Shown: positions 1-7,106 of the stretch, piece by piece
Layout of the letters: each line of letters starts with the position of its first letter
How positions within the stretch are numbered: position 1 is the stretch's first letter
Assembly (NCBI GenBank): GCA_937880065.1
Contig: CALFMA010000018.1
Coordinates: 1-9,440 of the forward strand
Length of the DNA stretch: 9,440 nucleotides
DNA from: an uncultured Ruminococcus sp.
Lineage (GTDB): Bacteria > Bacillota_A > Clostridia > Oscillospirales > Ruminococcaceae
Direction: 5' to 3'
Program-made: the position numbers and the translations under genes
Notes under the pieces: model-generated
Database searches by the model: none
Seen by the model: only the letters and a program-made list of their open reading frames with translations
What the model was told of the DNA's origin: nothing

Positions 1-55
1 GAAGTTCACTTCCTGCATTGCTCATATCCTGCTTGGATATGCTGATTGTCTTTAA
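1..55 (-). repeat. Direct repeat copy B (window-truncated) of adhesin repeat start
   Basis: All 55 bases are identical to 376-430, at an offset of exactly 375 bp (125 codons). They encode the start of the next SpaA/Cna-B repeat (LKTISISKQDMSNAG). Identity stops sharply at 55/430 on the upstream side of the gene and cannot be followed past the left edge. Confidence 0.95.
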
Positions 56-3000
56 CGCTTCGTCAAGGGCTGTGATGAAATCGCCCTCTTCATTTACCTT
101 TACATCATCAACAGATGTTGTGATAACCTCGCCGTCCTTGATTGTAAAGTTGAATGTTGTGATTACATCGTAGCCGTTTGGTGCTACTGTTTCTTCAAGT
201 GCATAGTCACCGTCAGGAAGTCCTGTGAGTTTCAGTTCTTCATCTGCTGTTGTCCATGTGATTTCTGTAAATGCTTCGTTCTTAGCTACCTTATCTCCGC
301 CTGCGGTTGCTACCTTTTCAAGAGTTGCTCCCTCTGTTGCAGGAGTTTTAAGTGTAAGCTTCATCTGTGCATTTGGAAGTTCACTTCCTGCATTGCTCAT
401 ATCCTGCTTGGATATGCTGATTGTCTTTAAAATGCACTTATTGGAGATAGTAATCTTTTCAATTACATCTTCGTTCCACTGCAATGCCTGATTAGAAATT
501 GTAACTTTATAGTCAGAAAGCTGATAAGCCTCTCCGCCGTCTTTCTCAAGTACATAATAGTACAGTTTATTCGGCTTTCCGTCAACGAGCTTGAATGCAG
601 CAATTTTATCAGAATCCTCAGATGTAAGTTTCTTTGTCAAATTCTCTGTTTTATAATCACCAACTACATCAAGCTTAACTTCTTCACCTTCGCTGCTCTT
701 GCAGTAATAATAATCATCGCCTTTAAGAATTTCTGCTGAACTTCCAAAGTCATAAATAGACTGATATAATGTGAAGTTGATTTCATCATTTTTATTCGGA
801 TCGTGAACGTCGTCCCATTCCTTTGTAAGTTCAATTACCATTTCAGGTGCATTTTTGAATGTAATATTTCTTAAATCACCGTCCTGGTAAGATACACAAT
901 AACTATTTTCAATACCGCACTTAACAAATCCGTCTTTATTAGTATTTATTCCAATTGCAGTATCACCAATAATTTCTCTTAAATAATAATAGTAGACAGC
1001 ACCTGTATCATCTACAGTAATCATATCTTTACTATCAATTTTCAGAGGTGAGCCGTCCTTGTTTGTCTTGAAAATGCTTGTTCCATCATCAGGATTATTG
1101 ATTTTTTCAAGATCTCCTGCATTGTTAATGCAGTATGTTCCATCAGATGAAAGTTTAGGCTCTCCCTCCAATGTTGAACGGTAGATTTCGAATTCTGCAA
1201 CAGGATCGAAAAGACCGTCAGAACCTTTAAGATACTCATAAGGGATTTCATCTTCTCCGCTTATATCAGTAAACCACTGTTTTGATACATTGAGTGTTAC
1301 GTTCTTAGTGTAGTTCTGAATATGAAGTACACCGCTTGAGTCTCTTCCGGGAGGATAAACCATGTAGAAATACTCCTTAGATGTATCCTCGTCAATTCCG
1401 ACATCAAAAACATCATTGTCGTTCTTGTCGATAAAGCTTCGTGTTTCAAGAACTCTATATTCGCCGTAAGGAAGTGAATTCCATGCGTAATAATAACCAT
1501 TCTTAAAATGCTGTGGGTTATTTTCACCGTCAAGAGTAAGTATAACATTATTACATTCATCAATTGGAAGTGCTATTCTCAATCGGCTTTGACTTGGAAC
1601 AGACTCTTTACCATAAGTAAGAGTTGTTGCATCTATGAATTTACCTGCGTTTCCACCGTTAGGTATTACATAATCAACAAGCTGACCATTCACTGTAATC
1701 TTAAAACGATTTTCTTCGGGAATATCTGTTCCTGTTTTCATACCTGTGGTATCAACAAATTTACCGTTTTCATCCTCATAATAATACCAGTTGCAATATC
1801 CCTGTGTATCGGCATCAGTGAAATTTGCTGTACTGTATTCAGCCCATTCCCATTTTTCAGTGCTTTCTCCGATAAAACGCTTTCTCTGGAGCTGAACTTC
1901 AATTTTCTCATCGGGGTGAAGATCATAGTGCTTTGAGTTATGTCCGTCCCAACGCTTTTTCATCGAAATATTAAGAGTTTTCGGTGCACTATACTCCCCT
2001 GTTTCCTTATTAATATTCTGCCAGTCCTCTTTAGGATCAAGGAAGATATACACAATTGCATCATCATTTGAGAAAACATGCTGAGCACTATTATTATATG
2101 CCGTATTATCAATATTTCCTGTTTCAAAACGCTCTTCCGGCAAGAAATAGAAATTATAATCATTTCGATCAAACTCTGATACACCGGCATTATTAGGATT
2201 AAGACTTACATAATAACCTGTTCTATCACCATCCGGAAGAACAGGCACCTCCCATGTGTACTTATACTGATAGCACCAGTCTTTTCGTGCCTCTGTGCCG
2301 TCCTCAACCAATTCAGCAGTGACTTTGTAATCATCAATTTCAGGCTTTTTAGCAATTTCATCTCCCTGACGATACATCAACTGAAGCTGTGGGGCATATA
2401 ACTCAGGATTGTTGTACTCATGTGCATCATCATCGTTATAGTCACCGTAAATAACACGTGCCTCAATAGTTATTTTTTCAACATCCTCCGCAGGTGGTGT
2501 GGAAGGTTTTGTTGTATCTTCATTATTTCCGGGAGCTTTATCGCTGGTGGTGTTTGTTTTGTATGAATAGAAGTGTATTTCCGAAACAATAACAGCTTCA
2601 TTTGCAATTACACCACCCTCGCCGCCTTGAATAACTACTCTCGCTTTCGGGGCAACAATATGACCACTTGTGCTGTTTACGAATAAATCTCCTTCTGCGT
2701 CAGGAAAATTCCATATCAGGTTCATACCATAAAGATTAAGTTCACCATTCTGGGCATTACCCGAAAGTCCCGTAAAAGTTTTTGTAAGCTGAACGTCAGT
2801 AAGCTTACCTTCGGTATTAGTTGTTCTATATTGAACAAAACCTTGGAAACCTAAATGAAGTGCTCCATCTCTATTGTCTTTAGGTTGTCCTTTAAATGTA
2901 ATTGTAAATCCTGCATTGGCTATTTCTTCGGGCTTGACAACTCCGCCATCTTTACCGACAAAAACTATTTTATTTAATTTTGTATGAATTTCTTCAGGTA

Positions 3001-3676
3001 ATACAATATTTTTATTTGTTTCATCAGTTACCGGTATTTCCAACACGTTTGAATTATCACCACTAAGGTCATCTTCCCCTACAATCCATGCAGTTTTATC
3101 ATCACGCTTACTGTTTGACCAATTAGTTACCTTTGTTGTAGCTGTTTCTGCATTAAAGTAGGGCGTATCGGTCTGTACTGTTGGAATGACATCTGGCTCT
3201 TTATCAAACTCCTCATCTAAACTGCCATAATAAAACTTGTAATCCGATTTATCACCAGCATATTCATTTTCTAAATACTTACCATACGAGTATCCGCCTA
3301 CTCTATGGATTTTCTGTGCATATGAATTTTCCATTGCACCATCACCGAAAGTACTTCCGCCAGGGACATGATCACTGGCAGTAAGCGTTCCTCCGACTAA
3401 AATAGCACCAACGGTATGTGTATTCATATACATATCGCCAAATGTTACTACGTTGTAATCTGTAAGTAAGTTTTCAACGCTATACTCCTTTGAATACGGA
3501 GCAAACGACTCATCGGCAGCTTTCATACTGTTAAGCAAGTCATTTGTCGATATTCCTGCTGCTTTAACATTTAGCAGCCCAGCATTTTCAGCGGTCATTG
3601 CCTGTGCGAATGATGAAAAACCAATCATCGCTGAGGTCACACCACTTAAAACACGTTTACTTAGTGTTTTTTTCAT
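1..3676 (-). CDS. Large secreted adhesin, choice-of-anchor A plus Cna-B stalk (C-terminus beyond window)
   Basis: An uninterrupted frame of 1225 codons runs from ATG (3674-3676) off the left edge. The start has a strong Shine-Dalgarno (GAAGGTGG, 3683-3690) 6 nt upstream. Residues 1-26 are a signal peptide: KK/KR, hydrophobic core, AQA cleavage site. Residues ~67-372 resemble the choice-of-anchor A domain: NVVTFGDM and VGAILVGG near its start, and GHIVAPKARVVIQGG with EIHFYSY at its end. A Thr/Pro linker (~373-400) follows, then Cna-B-like domains (~402-1080). Three open with K-x-W motifs (K574/W576, K799/W801, K952/W954), where the Lys could form an isopeptide bond. A SpaA-like repeat starts at K1084 (K1090, E1162, D1205 as likely bond triad) and another starts at K1209, cut by the edge. 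Family knowledge suggests an extracellular, wall-anchored, protease-resistant adhesive stalk; the ligand is unknown. The anchor is not visible. Confidence 0.88.
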   Translation of the reverse strand, partial: MKKTLSKRVLSGVTSAMIGFSSFAQAMTAENAGLLNVKAAGISTNDLLNSMKAADESFAPYSKEYSVENLLTDYNVVTFGDMYMNTHTVGAILVGGTLTASDHVPGGSTFGDGAMENSYAQKIHRVGGYSYGKYLENEYAGDKSDYKFYYGSLDEEFDKEPDVIPTVQTDTPYFNAETATTKVTNWSNSKRDDKTAWIVGEDDLSGDNSNVLEIPVTDETNKNIVLPEEIHTKLNKIVFVGKDGGVVKPEEIANAGFTITFKGQPKDNRDGALHLGFQGFVQYRTTNTEGKLTDVQLTKTFTGLSGNAQNGELNLYGMNLIWNFPDAEGDLFVNSTSGHIVAPKARVVIQGGEGGVIANEAVIVSEIHFYSYKTNTTSDKAPGNNEDTTKPSTPPAEDVEKITIEARVIYGDYNDDDAHEYNNPELYAPQLQLMYRQGDEIAKKPEIDDYKVTAELVEDGTEARKDWCYQYKYTWEVPVLPDGDRTGYYVSLNPNNAGVSEFDRNDYNFYFLPEERFETGNIDNTAYNNSAQHVFSNDDAIVYIFLDPKEDWQNINKETGEYSAPKTLNISMKKRWDGHNSKHYDLHPDEKIEVQLQRKRFIGESTEKWEWAEYSTANFTDADTQGYCNWYYYEDENGKFVDTTGMKTGTDIPEENRFKITVNGQLVDYVIPNGGNAGKFIDATTLTYGKESVPSQSRLRIALPIDECNNVILTLDGENNPQHFKNGYYYAWNSLPYGEYRVLETRSFIDKNDNDVFDVGIDEDTSKEYFYMVYPPGRDSSGVLHIQNYTKNVTLNVSKQWFTDISGEDEIPYEYLKGSDGLFDPVAEFEIYRSTLEGEPKLSSDGTYCINNAGDLEKINNPDDGTSIFKTNKDGSPLKIDSKDMITVDDTGAVYYYYLREIIGDTAIGINTNKDGFVKCGIENSYCVSYQDGDLRNITFKNAPEMVIELTKEWDDVHDPNKNDEINFTLYQSIYDFGSSAEILKGDDYYYCKSSEGEEVKLDVVGDYKTENLTKKLTSEDSDKIAAFKLVDGKPNKLYYYVLEKDGGEAYQLSDYKVTISNQALQWNEDVIEKITISNKCILKTISISKQDMSNAGSELPNAQMKLTLKTPATEGATLEKVATAGGDKVAKNEAFTEITWTTADEELKLTGLPDGDYALEETVAPNGYDVITTFNFTIKDGEVITTSVDDVKVNEEGDFITALDEALKTISISKQDMSNAGSEL
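376..430 (-). repeat. Direct repeat copy A of adhesin repeat start
   Basis: This is the first copy of the 55-bp exact repeat and marks the beginning of the 125-residue SpaA-like unit of the adhesin. It is in frame with the copy at 1-55. Exact nucleotide identity suggests recent duplication or gene conversion of repeat units. Confidence 0.95.
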
Positions 3677-3741
3677 AATATTCCACCTTCCGATAATAAA
3701 TTATGCAAGCCATGCTTATTTATAAAGATCATTCTTAAGAG

Positions 3742-3785
3742 CATCTCAAAAAACCTGTTTTTCTCAAAAGGGGTTTTTAGAGATG
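3742..3785 (-). promoter_or_regulatory. Large imperfect hairpin in adhesin 5' leader
   Basis: CATCTCAAAAAACC (3742-3755) pairs with GGTTTTTAGAGATG (3772-3785) over 14 bp with one A-A mismatch and a 16-nt loop. An outer 7-bp complement (GCTTATT at 3714-3720, AATAAGC at 3806-3812) encloses it. Both lie between the predicted transcription start (~3823) and the adhesin ATG (3676), so the leader RNA could fold. No T-tract follows the hairpin on the minus strand, so it is not a plain terminator. It could instead be a relic of a small inverted-repeat element. I do not recognise a known riboswitch. Confidence 0.5.
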
Positions 3786-3829
3786 ACCTTAATATATACC
3801 TTTTTAATAAGCCCTGCATCAATACATAT

Positions 3830-3858
3830 ATTATACCATATTTTTCCGAAATGCACAA
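3830..3858 (-). promoter_or_regulatory. Predicted promoter of the choice-of-anchor adhesin
   Basis: On the minus strand, TTGTGC (3853-3858) is separated by 17 bp from a perfect TATAAT (3830-3835). TGG precedes the -10 hexamer, giving an extended -10 that compensates for the weak -35. The start would be near 3823, leaving a leader of about 147 nt. Confidence 0.6.
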
Positions 3859-3969
3859 CCATTTTCAAAACTCGTTGTATAGAATTTGCTAACCATTTTT
3901 TGTGCATATCGACGAATTCCACCAATTATTGCTATTTTTGAGAAAAAATTTCTGTATATTACACATTTA

Positions 3970-3999
3970 ATTATACTATACGTATATTCTGAGTAACAA
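3970..3999 (-). promoter_or_regulatory. Weaker candidate upstream promoter for the adhesin
   Basis: On the minus strand, TTGTTA (3994-3999) and TATAAT (3970-3975) are 18 bp apart, with a perfect 10-bp palindrome (3977-3986) in the spacer. It could be a second, regulated adhesin promoter. In such AT-rich DNA a chance match is quite possible. Confidence 0.25.
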
Positions 4000-4021
4000 A
4001 TGAAATTACAAGCCGTGATAG

Positions 4022-4606
4022 AACTCGGTTTTATATGATTCCCCACATGGCGGTATAGACGGCGGATGTGTTTCAGCCACAGGTATTCCCGAAAAGGGAA
4101 TAAATCTGAATATCCTCCTCCGTCTCCGTGATTTGCTGGAGGTGAACGGCTACAAGGTGGAAGTCACCCGTGACAGCGACACATCAATTCACGATAAGGG
4201 CATTGAGGGCATTGCCAATCAGAAAAGTTCCGACATGGACAATCGCCTTGAAATTTTCAACAAAAACAAAAATGCCATTTGCATTTCAATTCATCAGAAT
4301 CAGTTCACAGACCCAATTTACAGCGGTGCACAGATGTTCTATTCCGCCACAGACAGCCGAAGCGAAAAACTTGCCAAGCATTTGCAGGATAGTTTCCGTG
4401 AGCTTATTCAGCCAGACAATGAACGTGAAATAAAGCTGTGCGGAAAGGAGCTTTTTCTGTGCTATTTCAGCAATAATCCAACGGTTATGGTTGAATGTGG
4501 ATTTCTTTCAAATCCCGATGAAGCCGCCCTGCTCAACACCGAGGAATATCAGCAAAAAGTGGCTATGACTATTTTCAAGGGCATTACAGATTATCTCAAT
4601 GAATAA
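4022..4606 (+). pseudogene. 5'-truncated N-acetylmuramoyl-L-alanine amidase (Amidase_3, CwlD-like)
   Basis: The frame is open from just after TAG (4019-4021) to TAA (4604-4606) and encodes up to 194 residues. It matches Amidase_3, zinc enzymes that cut the amide bond between muramic acid and the stem peptide of peptidoglycan. Metal and catalytic positions are visible: His of SPHGGIDGG (4046-4048), Glu of PEKG (4091-4093), His of SIHQN (4292-4294) and Glu of VECGFLSN (4493-4495). The usual first strand and any signal peptide or membrane anchor are missing. No ATG with a ribosome site lies upstream in frame, and the normal D-x-GHGG reads DSPHGG. TTG at 4133 is in frame, but starting there would drop the first two zinc ligands. 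A 13-codon frame from ATG 4000, ending at 4038, lies one frame off and could be the displaced start. Most likely a decayed or recombined remnant; a programmed frameshift is less likely. Confidence 0.72.
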
Positions 4607-4615
4607 TCACACCTT

Positions 4616-4652
4616 AAAACGGCTTCCGATGATATTTCGGAAACCGTTTTTT
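4616..4652 (+). terminator. Rho-independent terminator after amidase remnant
   Basis: AAAACGG-c-TTCCGA and TCGGAA-a-CCGTTTT form a stem of about 14 bp with one C-A mismatch and a short loop, ending in a run of six T (4647-4652). It sits 10 bp after the amidase stop and just before the next promoter. Confidence 0.85.
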
Positions 4653-4653
4653 G

Positions 4654-4682
4654 TTGACTTTAGGCTATTTTTCTGTTATAAT
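4654..4682 (+). promoter_or_regulatory. Near-consensus promoter of the Imm26-like gene
   Basis: TTGACT (4654-4659), a 17-bp spacer and TATAAT (4677-4682) with TGT just before it form an extended -10 promoter. It starts 2 bp after the terminator, so the downstream gene is its own transcription unit. The expected start near 4689 leaves a leader of about 29 nt. Confidence 0.85.
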
Positions 4683-4717
4683 AAAAATATAAACAATTCA
4701 AAAACCAGGTGATTAAT

Positions 4718-5305
4718 ATGAGTGAAATTAAACGTTATCATATAGAATTTTTAGAAAAAAGCAGAAAGAAAATCCGCAACGGTGATGTTTTTGTAGTTAA
4801 GATAAAAGACCATGACCTTTATTTTTACGGAAAAGTTATAGATGCAAAGGCTAAACTTGGTAATTTTGCAGATGCAATATTTATTTACCTTTACAAAACT
4901 CCGACAACAGAGATTAATATACCTGAAAATATGGACGAAAATGATGTTATGATGATATTTTTAATTTCAAATGACGGTTGGAGAGACGGAGTATTTAAAA
5001 CTATTTGTAATATAACCGTCAGAGAAGAAGAATTAAATATTGACTATGGTTTTGAAAGCCCAAATGCTGGTGCTATTATTACTAAAGAAGAAATTGAAAA
5101 GTACTCTTATAATCATGATATCCTTTATCTTGATGATGGCAGAGTGTTAGCAGTTGCGTACGTAGACGCTTACAATAATATTCGTGATCACATTCCAAAA
5201 ATTACTAATCGTTATATGCTTGGTTTTTTCTCTGCAATTTCTTGGGAAATTTCCGAGTACTTACATAATAATCCGGACTTAAAAAAGAAATATGGCTTGG
5301 AATAA
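4718..5305 (+). CDS. Imm26-like protein (possible orphan toxin-immunity protein)
   Basis: This encodes 195 residues. I chose ATG 4718 over GTG 4709 because the ribosome site AGGTG (4707-4711) overlaps the GTG and sits 6 nt before the ATG. The protein has no signal peptide or membrane segment. The N-terminal part resembles Imm26 immunity proteins of polymorphic toxin systems: GDVFVVKI (~22-29), a strand pair reaching FYGKVI (~36-41), a hydrophobic strand AIFIYLY (~53-59) and a lone Trp in NDGWRDGVF (W88). Family knowledge would make it a cytoplasmic protein that neutralises an incoming toxin. No toxin lies next to it, so an orphan immunity role is inference. The gene looks clearly more AT-rich than its neighbours and is a monocistron, which fits acquisition by transfer. 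The C-terminal half (~105-195) is not recognised. Confidence 0.6.
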   Translation: MSEIKRYHIEFLEKSRKKIRNGDVFVVKIKDHDLYFYGKVIDAKAKLGNFADAIFIYLYKTPTTEINIPENMDENDVMMIFLISNDGWRDGVFKTICNITVREEELNIDYGFESPNAGAIITKEEIEKYSYNHDILYLDDGRVLAVAYVDAYNNIRDHIPKITNRYMLGFFSAISWEISEYLHNNPDLKKKYGLE

Positions 5306-5342
5306 TTTAACCGCCCCCTCACAGTTTATCTGCAAGGGATTG

Positions 5343-5357
5343 GCAACAGCAAGTTGC
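5343..5357. promoter_or_regulatory. Inverted repeat abutting the regulator's -35 box
   Basis: GCAAC-AGCAA-GTTGC is a perfect 5-bp inverted repeat with a 5-bp centre, ending directly against the -35 hexamer (5358). It could be an operator for the HTH protein encoded just downstream. The half-sites are short, so chance cannot be excluded. Confidence 0.3.
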
Positions 5358-5386
5358 TTGATTGTATTTCGAATATGTGATATAAT
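5358..5386 (+). promoter_or_regulatory. Promoter of the HTH/zinc-ribbon regulator
   Basis: TTGATT (5358-5363), a 17-bp spacer and TATAAT (5381-5386) preceded by TGA form an extended -10 promoter. The expected start (~5393) falls on the ribosome site GAGGTGAT (5393-5400), giving an unusually short leader of about 13 nt before ATG 5406. Confidence 0.8.
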
Positions 5387-5405
5387 CTTATTGAGGTGAT
5401 AAACA

Positions 5406-6170
5406 ATGGAAACGAAAGAAATTTTATTAAAACTTCGCACAAAAAAGGGACTGTCACAGGACGAACTTGCAGAGAAGATATATGTAACCCGTCAGGCGGT
5501 TTCACGCTGGGAAAACGGCGAAACTACTCCCAATACAGAAACGCTGAAACTTCTCTCAAAGCTGTTTGACGTTTCAATCAATACCCTTCTTGGCTCTCCG
5601 AGAGAGCTTATCTGCCAATGCTGCGGAATGCCCCTTGAAGATTCTGTTATCAGTAAGGAAAAAGACGGCGATTTCAATGAGGATTACTGCAAATGGTGCT
5701 ATGCTGACGGCGAATATATGTACAGCAATATGGATGATTTGATTGATGTATGCGTGAAAAATATGGTCAGCGAGGAACACTCCGAAACAGAAGTTCGTTC
5801 CTATCTGAAAGCGACTTTGCCGAAACTAAATTACTGGAGCCGATATAAAGAACTGGGCGGCAATGAAACCTTTGAACAGTTCAAGAAAACTCTTATTGAT
5901 GAAATCAACGCTCTGAACATTGAGGGTATGCCCAAACTTGAAAAGCTTAATGCACTTGTGGGAAGCTATATCAACCTTGAATACAGACTCCCCAACGGAA
6001 AAATGGTGAAATATCTGGACGACAACGCTACATATCTCGGCAATCAGCTTGAATGTATATTCGGCGGTGACAGATGTTTTGGCATTGCTGCAAATATGGA
6101 TTTTATTCTTATATGCACCTATGAAGAAAACGGCGAAAATCCCGAACTTGTATTGTACAAGAAAAGATAA
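5406..6170 (+). CDS. HTH (XRE/Cro-type) regulator with zinc-ribbon domain
   Basis: This encodes 254 residues. Residues ~4-60 are an HTH_3 (XRE) DNA-binding domain, with GLSQDELAEKIYVTRQAVSRW spanning helices 2 and 3 and a WENGETTPN tail. Residues ~68-145 match the family called putative zinc ribbon, with C70-x2-C73 and C95-x2-C98 as likely zinc ligands, followed by the typical DLIDVCVKNM and LPKLNYW segments. The C-terminal ~180-254 is a conserved extension of such regulators (LEYRLPNG, LGNQLECIFGGDRC, MDFILICTYE) of unknown ligand. Family knowledge: cytoplasmic transcriptional regulators, often annotated only as helix-turn-helix proteins. The start is secured by GAGGTGAT 5 nt upstream. The gene has its own promoter and converges on the AIM24 gene. 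The target is unknown; autoregulation through 5343-5357 is a guess. Confidence 0.88.
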   Translation: METKEILLKLRTKKGLSQDELAEKIYVTRQAVSRWENGETTPNTETLKLLSKLFDVSINTLLGSPRELICQCCGMPLEDSVISKEKDGDFNEDYCKWCYADGEYMYSNMDDLIDVCVKNMVSEEHSETEVRSYLKATLPKLNYWSRYKELGGNETFEQFKKTLIDEINALNIEGMPKLEKLNALVGSYINLEYRLPNGKMVKYLDDNATYLGNQLECIFGGDRCFGIAANMDFILICTYEENGENPELVLYKKR

Positions 6171-6255
6171 TTTTCATTCGCAAATTAAACCCGATTTTTA
6201 GGGGCGTTATACCAATCCCCGAAATAACAGCAGATAAATCTAACAGCATAAAATT

Positions 6256-6278
6256 ATCCCCCACGATTTGTGGGGGAT
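6256..6278. terminator. Perfect hairpin between convergent genes
   Basis: ATCCCCCAC-GATTT-GTGGGGGAT is a perfect 9-bp stem with a 5-nt loop, lying between the ends of the regulator (6170) and the AIM24 gene (6299). The minus-strand side continues AATTTTATG and the plus-strand side TCATATTTAT. It probably stops transcription from both directions and better suits the minus strand. Neither T-tract is strong. Confidence 0.7.
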
Positions 6279-6298
6279 TCATATTTATCGTAAATTTT

Positions 6299-7057
6299 TT
6301 ATTTAACAGGCATCATAAGCACTTTACCTGTGCCACGATATACGTTTACAAGTCCCTCGCCCGATGCAGCTGAACCGATAAGGCTCTTTCCTGAACGCTC
6401 AACAGTGAAATTCAGAGTATTGCTCCATGCAATAACAAAATTTCCGTCAACCTTGAGAACATCATTTTCCAGAGTGATTTCAATAAGTTCCTCTCTTGGA
6501 CAAGCGGACTCAATACAGAAAAATCCCGAACCATTGAGGCTGAGGTTGAAAAGTCCCTCTCCGCCTGCTACAGCAGAAGAAAGATTTGTTCTCATAACAG
6601 CTTTCTGACTCAATGCAGAATCGCAGGCAAGGAAAAGTCCGTCATCAAGTACAACTGAGCCGTTCCAATCTGCTGTATTGAGAAGAATAGGATATTTATA
6701 AGTAGGCTCTAAAACAAGCACGCCGTTTCCTGTGTATTCAGGCTTGATTGCGGATTCTCCAGTAACCTTGCCACGCAAAGCCTTGCCGAATAAATCGCCT
6801 ACACCCTTAACACCTGTAGTTGCATTAACATCGCCAAGCATCCATTGCATAGCTCCAGCCTGTGTTGTAATATTTGCTTTTTTGAGGTCGCAGATTACCT
6901 GACGCTTACGCACGTTCATATGTGCACTGAAAAAAGCTGTTGACGCTGTTGCAGGTGTTACGCTGAGGTCACGTTTATACTCGATAACCGTGAAAGGTCC
7001 TTGCTGTGCGATGATATTTACATCATCATTGTCTGTGAAATTCTTGATTGTGTACAT
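6299..7057 (-). CDS. AIM24 family protein
   Basis: This encodes 252 residues from ATG 7057, with ribosome site AGGGAG (7065-7070) 7 nt upstream. An in-frame ATG at 7144 would add 29 residues but lies upstream of the predicted promoter, so I rejected it. The protein matches the AIM24 family (formerly DUF124), named after a yeast mitochondrial protein, with a beta-rich TRAP-like fold. Typical features are the N-terminal FTVIEYKRDLSV strand, the central GDLFGKALRGKVTGES segment (~87-102), VLVLEPTYKYPILL (~113-126), and the Gly-rich turns GGEGLFNLSLNGSGFF (~165-180) and GEGLVNVYRGTGKVLM (~233-248). There is no signal peptide or membrane segment, so it is likely cytoplasmic. The biochemical role of bacterial members is not established. 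It is a monocistron with its own promoter, between two terminators. Confidence 0.85.
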   Translation of the reverse strand: MYTIKNFTDNDDVNIIAQQGPFTVIEYKRDLSVTPATASTAFFSAHMNVRKRQVICDLKKANITTQAGAMQWMLGDVNATTGVKGVGDLFGKALRGKVTGESAIKPEYTGNGVLVLEPTYKYPILLNTADWNGSVVLDDGLFLACDSALSQKAVMRTNLSSAVAGGEGLFNLSLNGSGFFCIESACPREELIEITLENDVLKVDGNFVIAWSNTLNFTVERSGKSLIGSAASGEGLVNVYRGTGKVLMMPVK

Positions 7058-7083
7058 AATTTTTCTCCCTATATTATATATTC

Positions 7084-7101
7084 GCCGACAAAATGCCGAC
7101 A
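7084..7101. repeat. Two GCCGACA direct repeats, 11-bp period, at the AIM24 start region
   Basis: GCCGACA occurs at 7084-7090 and 7095-7101, 11 bp apart, close to one helical turn. The pair starts at the predicted AIM24 transcription start and covers about +1 to +17. That position would suit a repressor operator or an RNA-binding site. The GC-rich motifs stand out in AT-rich surroundings. No regulator is known for them. Confidence 0.4.
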
Positions 7102-7106
7102 CCAAT

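Larger units (their letters stand above)
3677..4021. other. Gene-poor intergenic region with adhesin leader
   Basis: These 345 bases lie between the divergently oriented adhesin and the amidase remnant. I see no credible gene; the short frames here lack ribosome sites or family features. The stretch is AT-rich and holds the adhesin ribosome site, a long imperfect hairpin, one good and one weaker minus-strand promoter, and a 10-bp palindrome (TATACGTATA, 3977-3986). A 13-codon frame from ATG at 4000, ending at TGA 4036-4038, abuts the amidase frame and might be its displaced N-terminus. Confidence 0.6.

Noticed and set aside
225..491. Plus-strand frame of 88 codons with start and stop
   Set aside because: It lies opposite the long adhesin frame, has no ribosome site or family features, and reflects the adhesin's codon pattern.
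1508..1936. Plus-strand frame of 142 codons, Cys/Ile/Phe-rich
   Set aside because: It is an antisense shadow of the adhesin, whose frame is continuous here and shows Cna-B features; the amino acid make-up is typical of a reversed Tyr/Asn/Glu-rich gene.
3742..3785. Insertion-sequence end or MITE
   Set aside because: There is a near-perfect inverted repeat, but no transposase fragment, no clear target-site duplication and no recognised terminal sequence, so it is reported only as a hairpin.
3673..4046. Two short minus-strand frames in the intergenic region
   Set aside because: They overlap the adhesin promoter, leader hairpin and start codon, have no recognisable protein features, and are expected by chance in AT-rich DNA.
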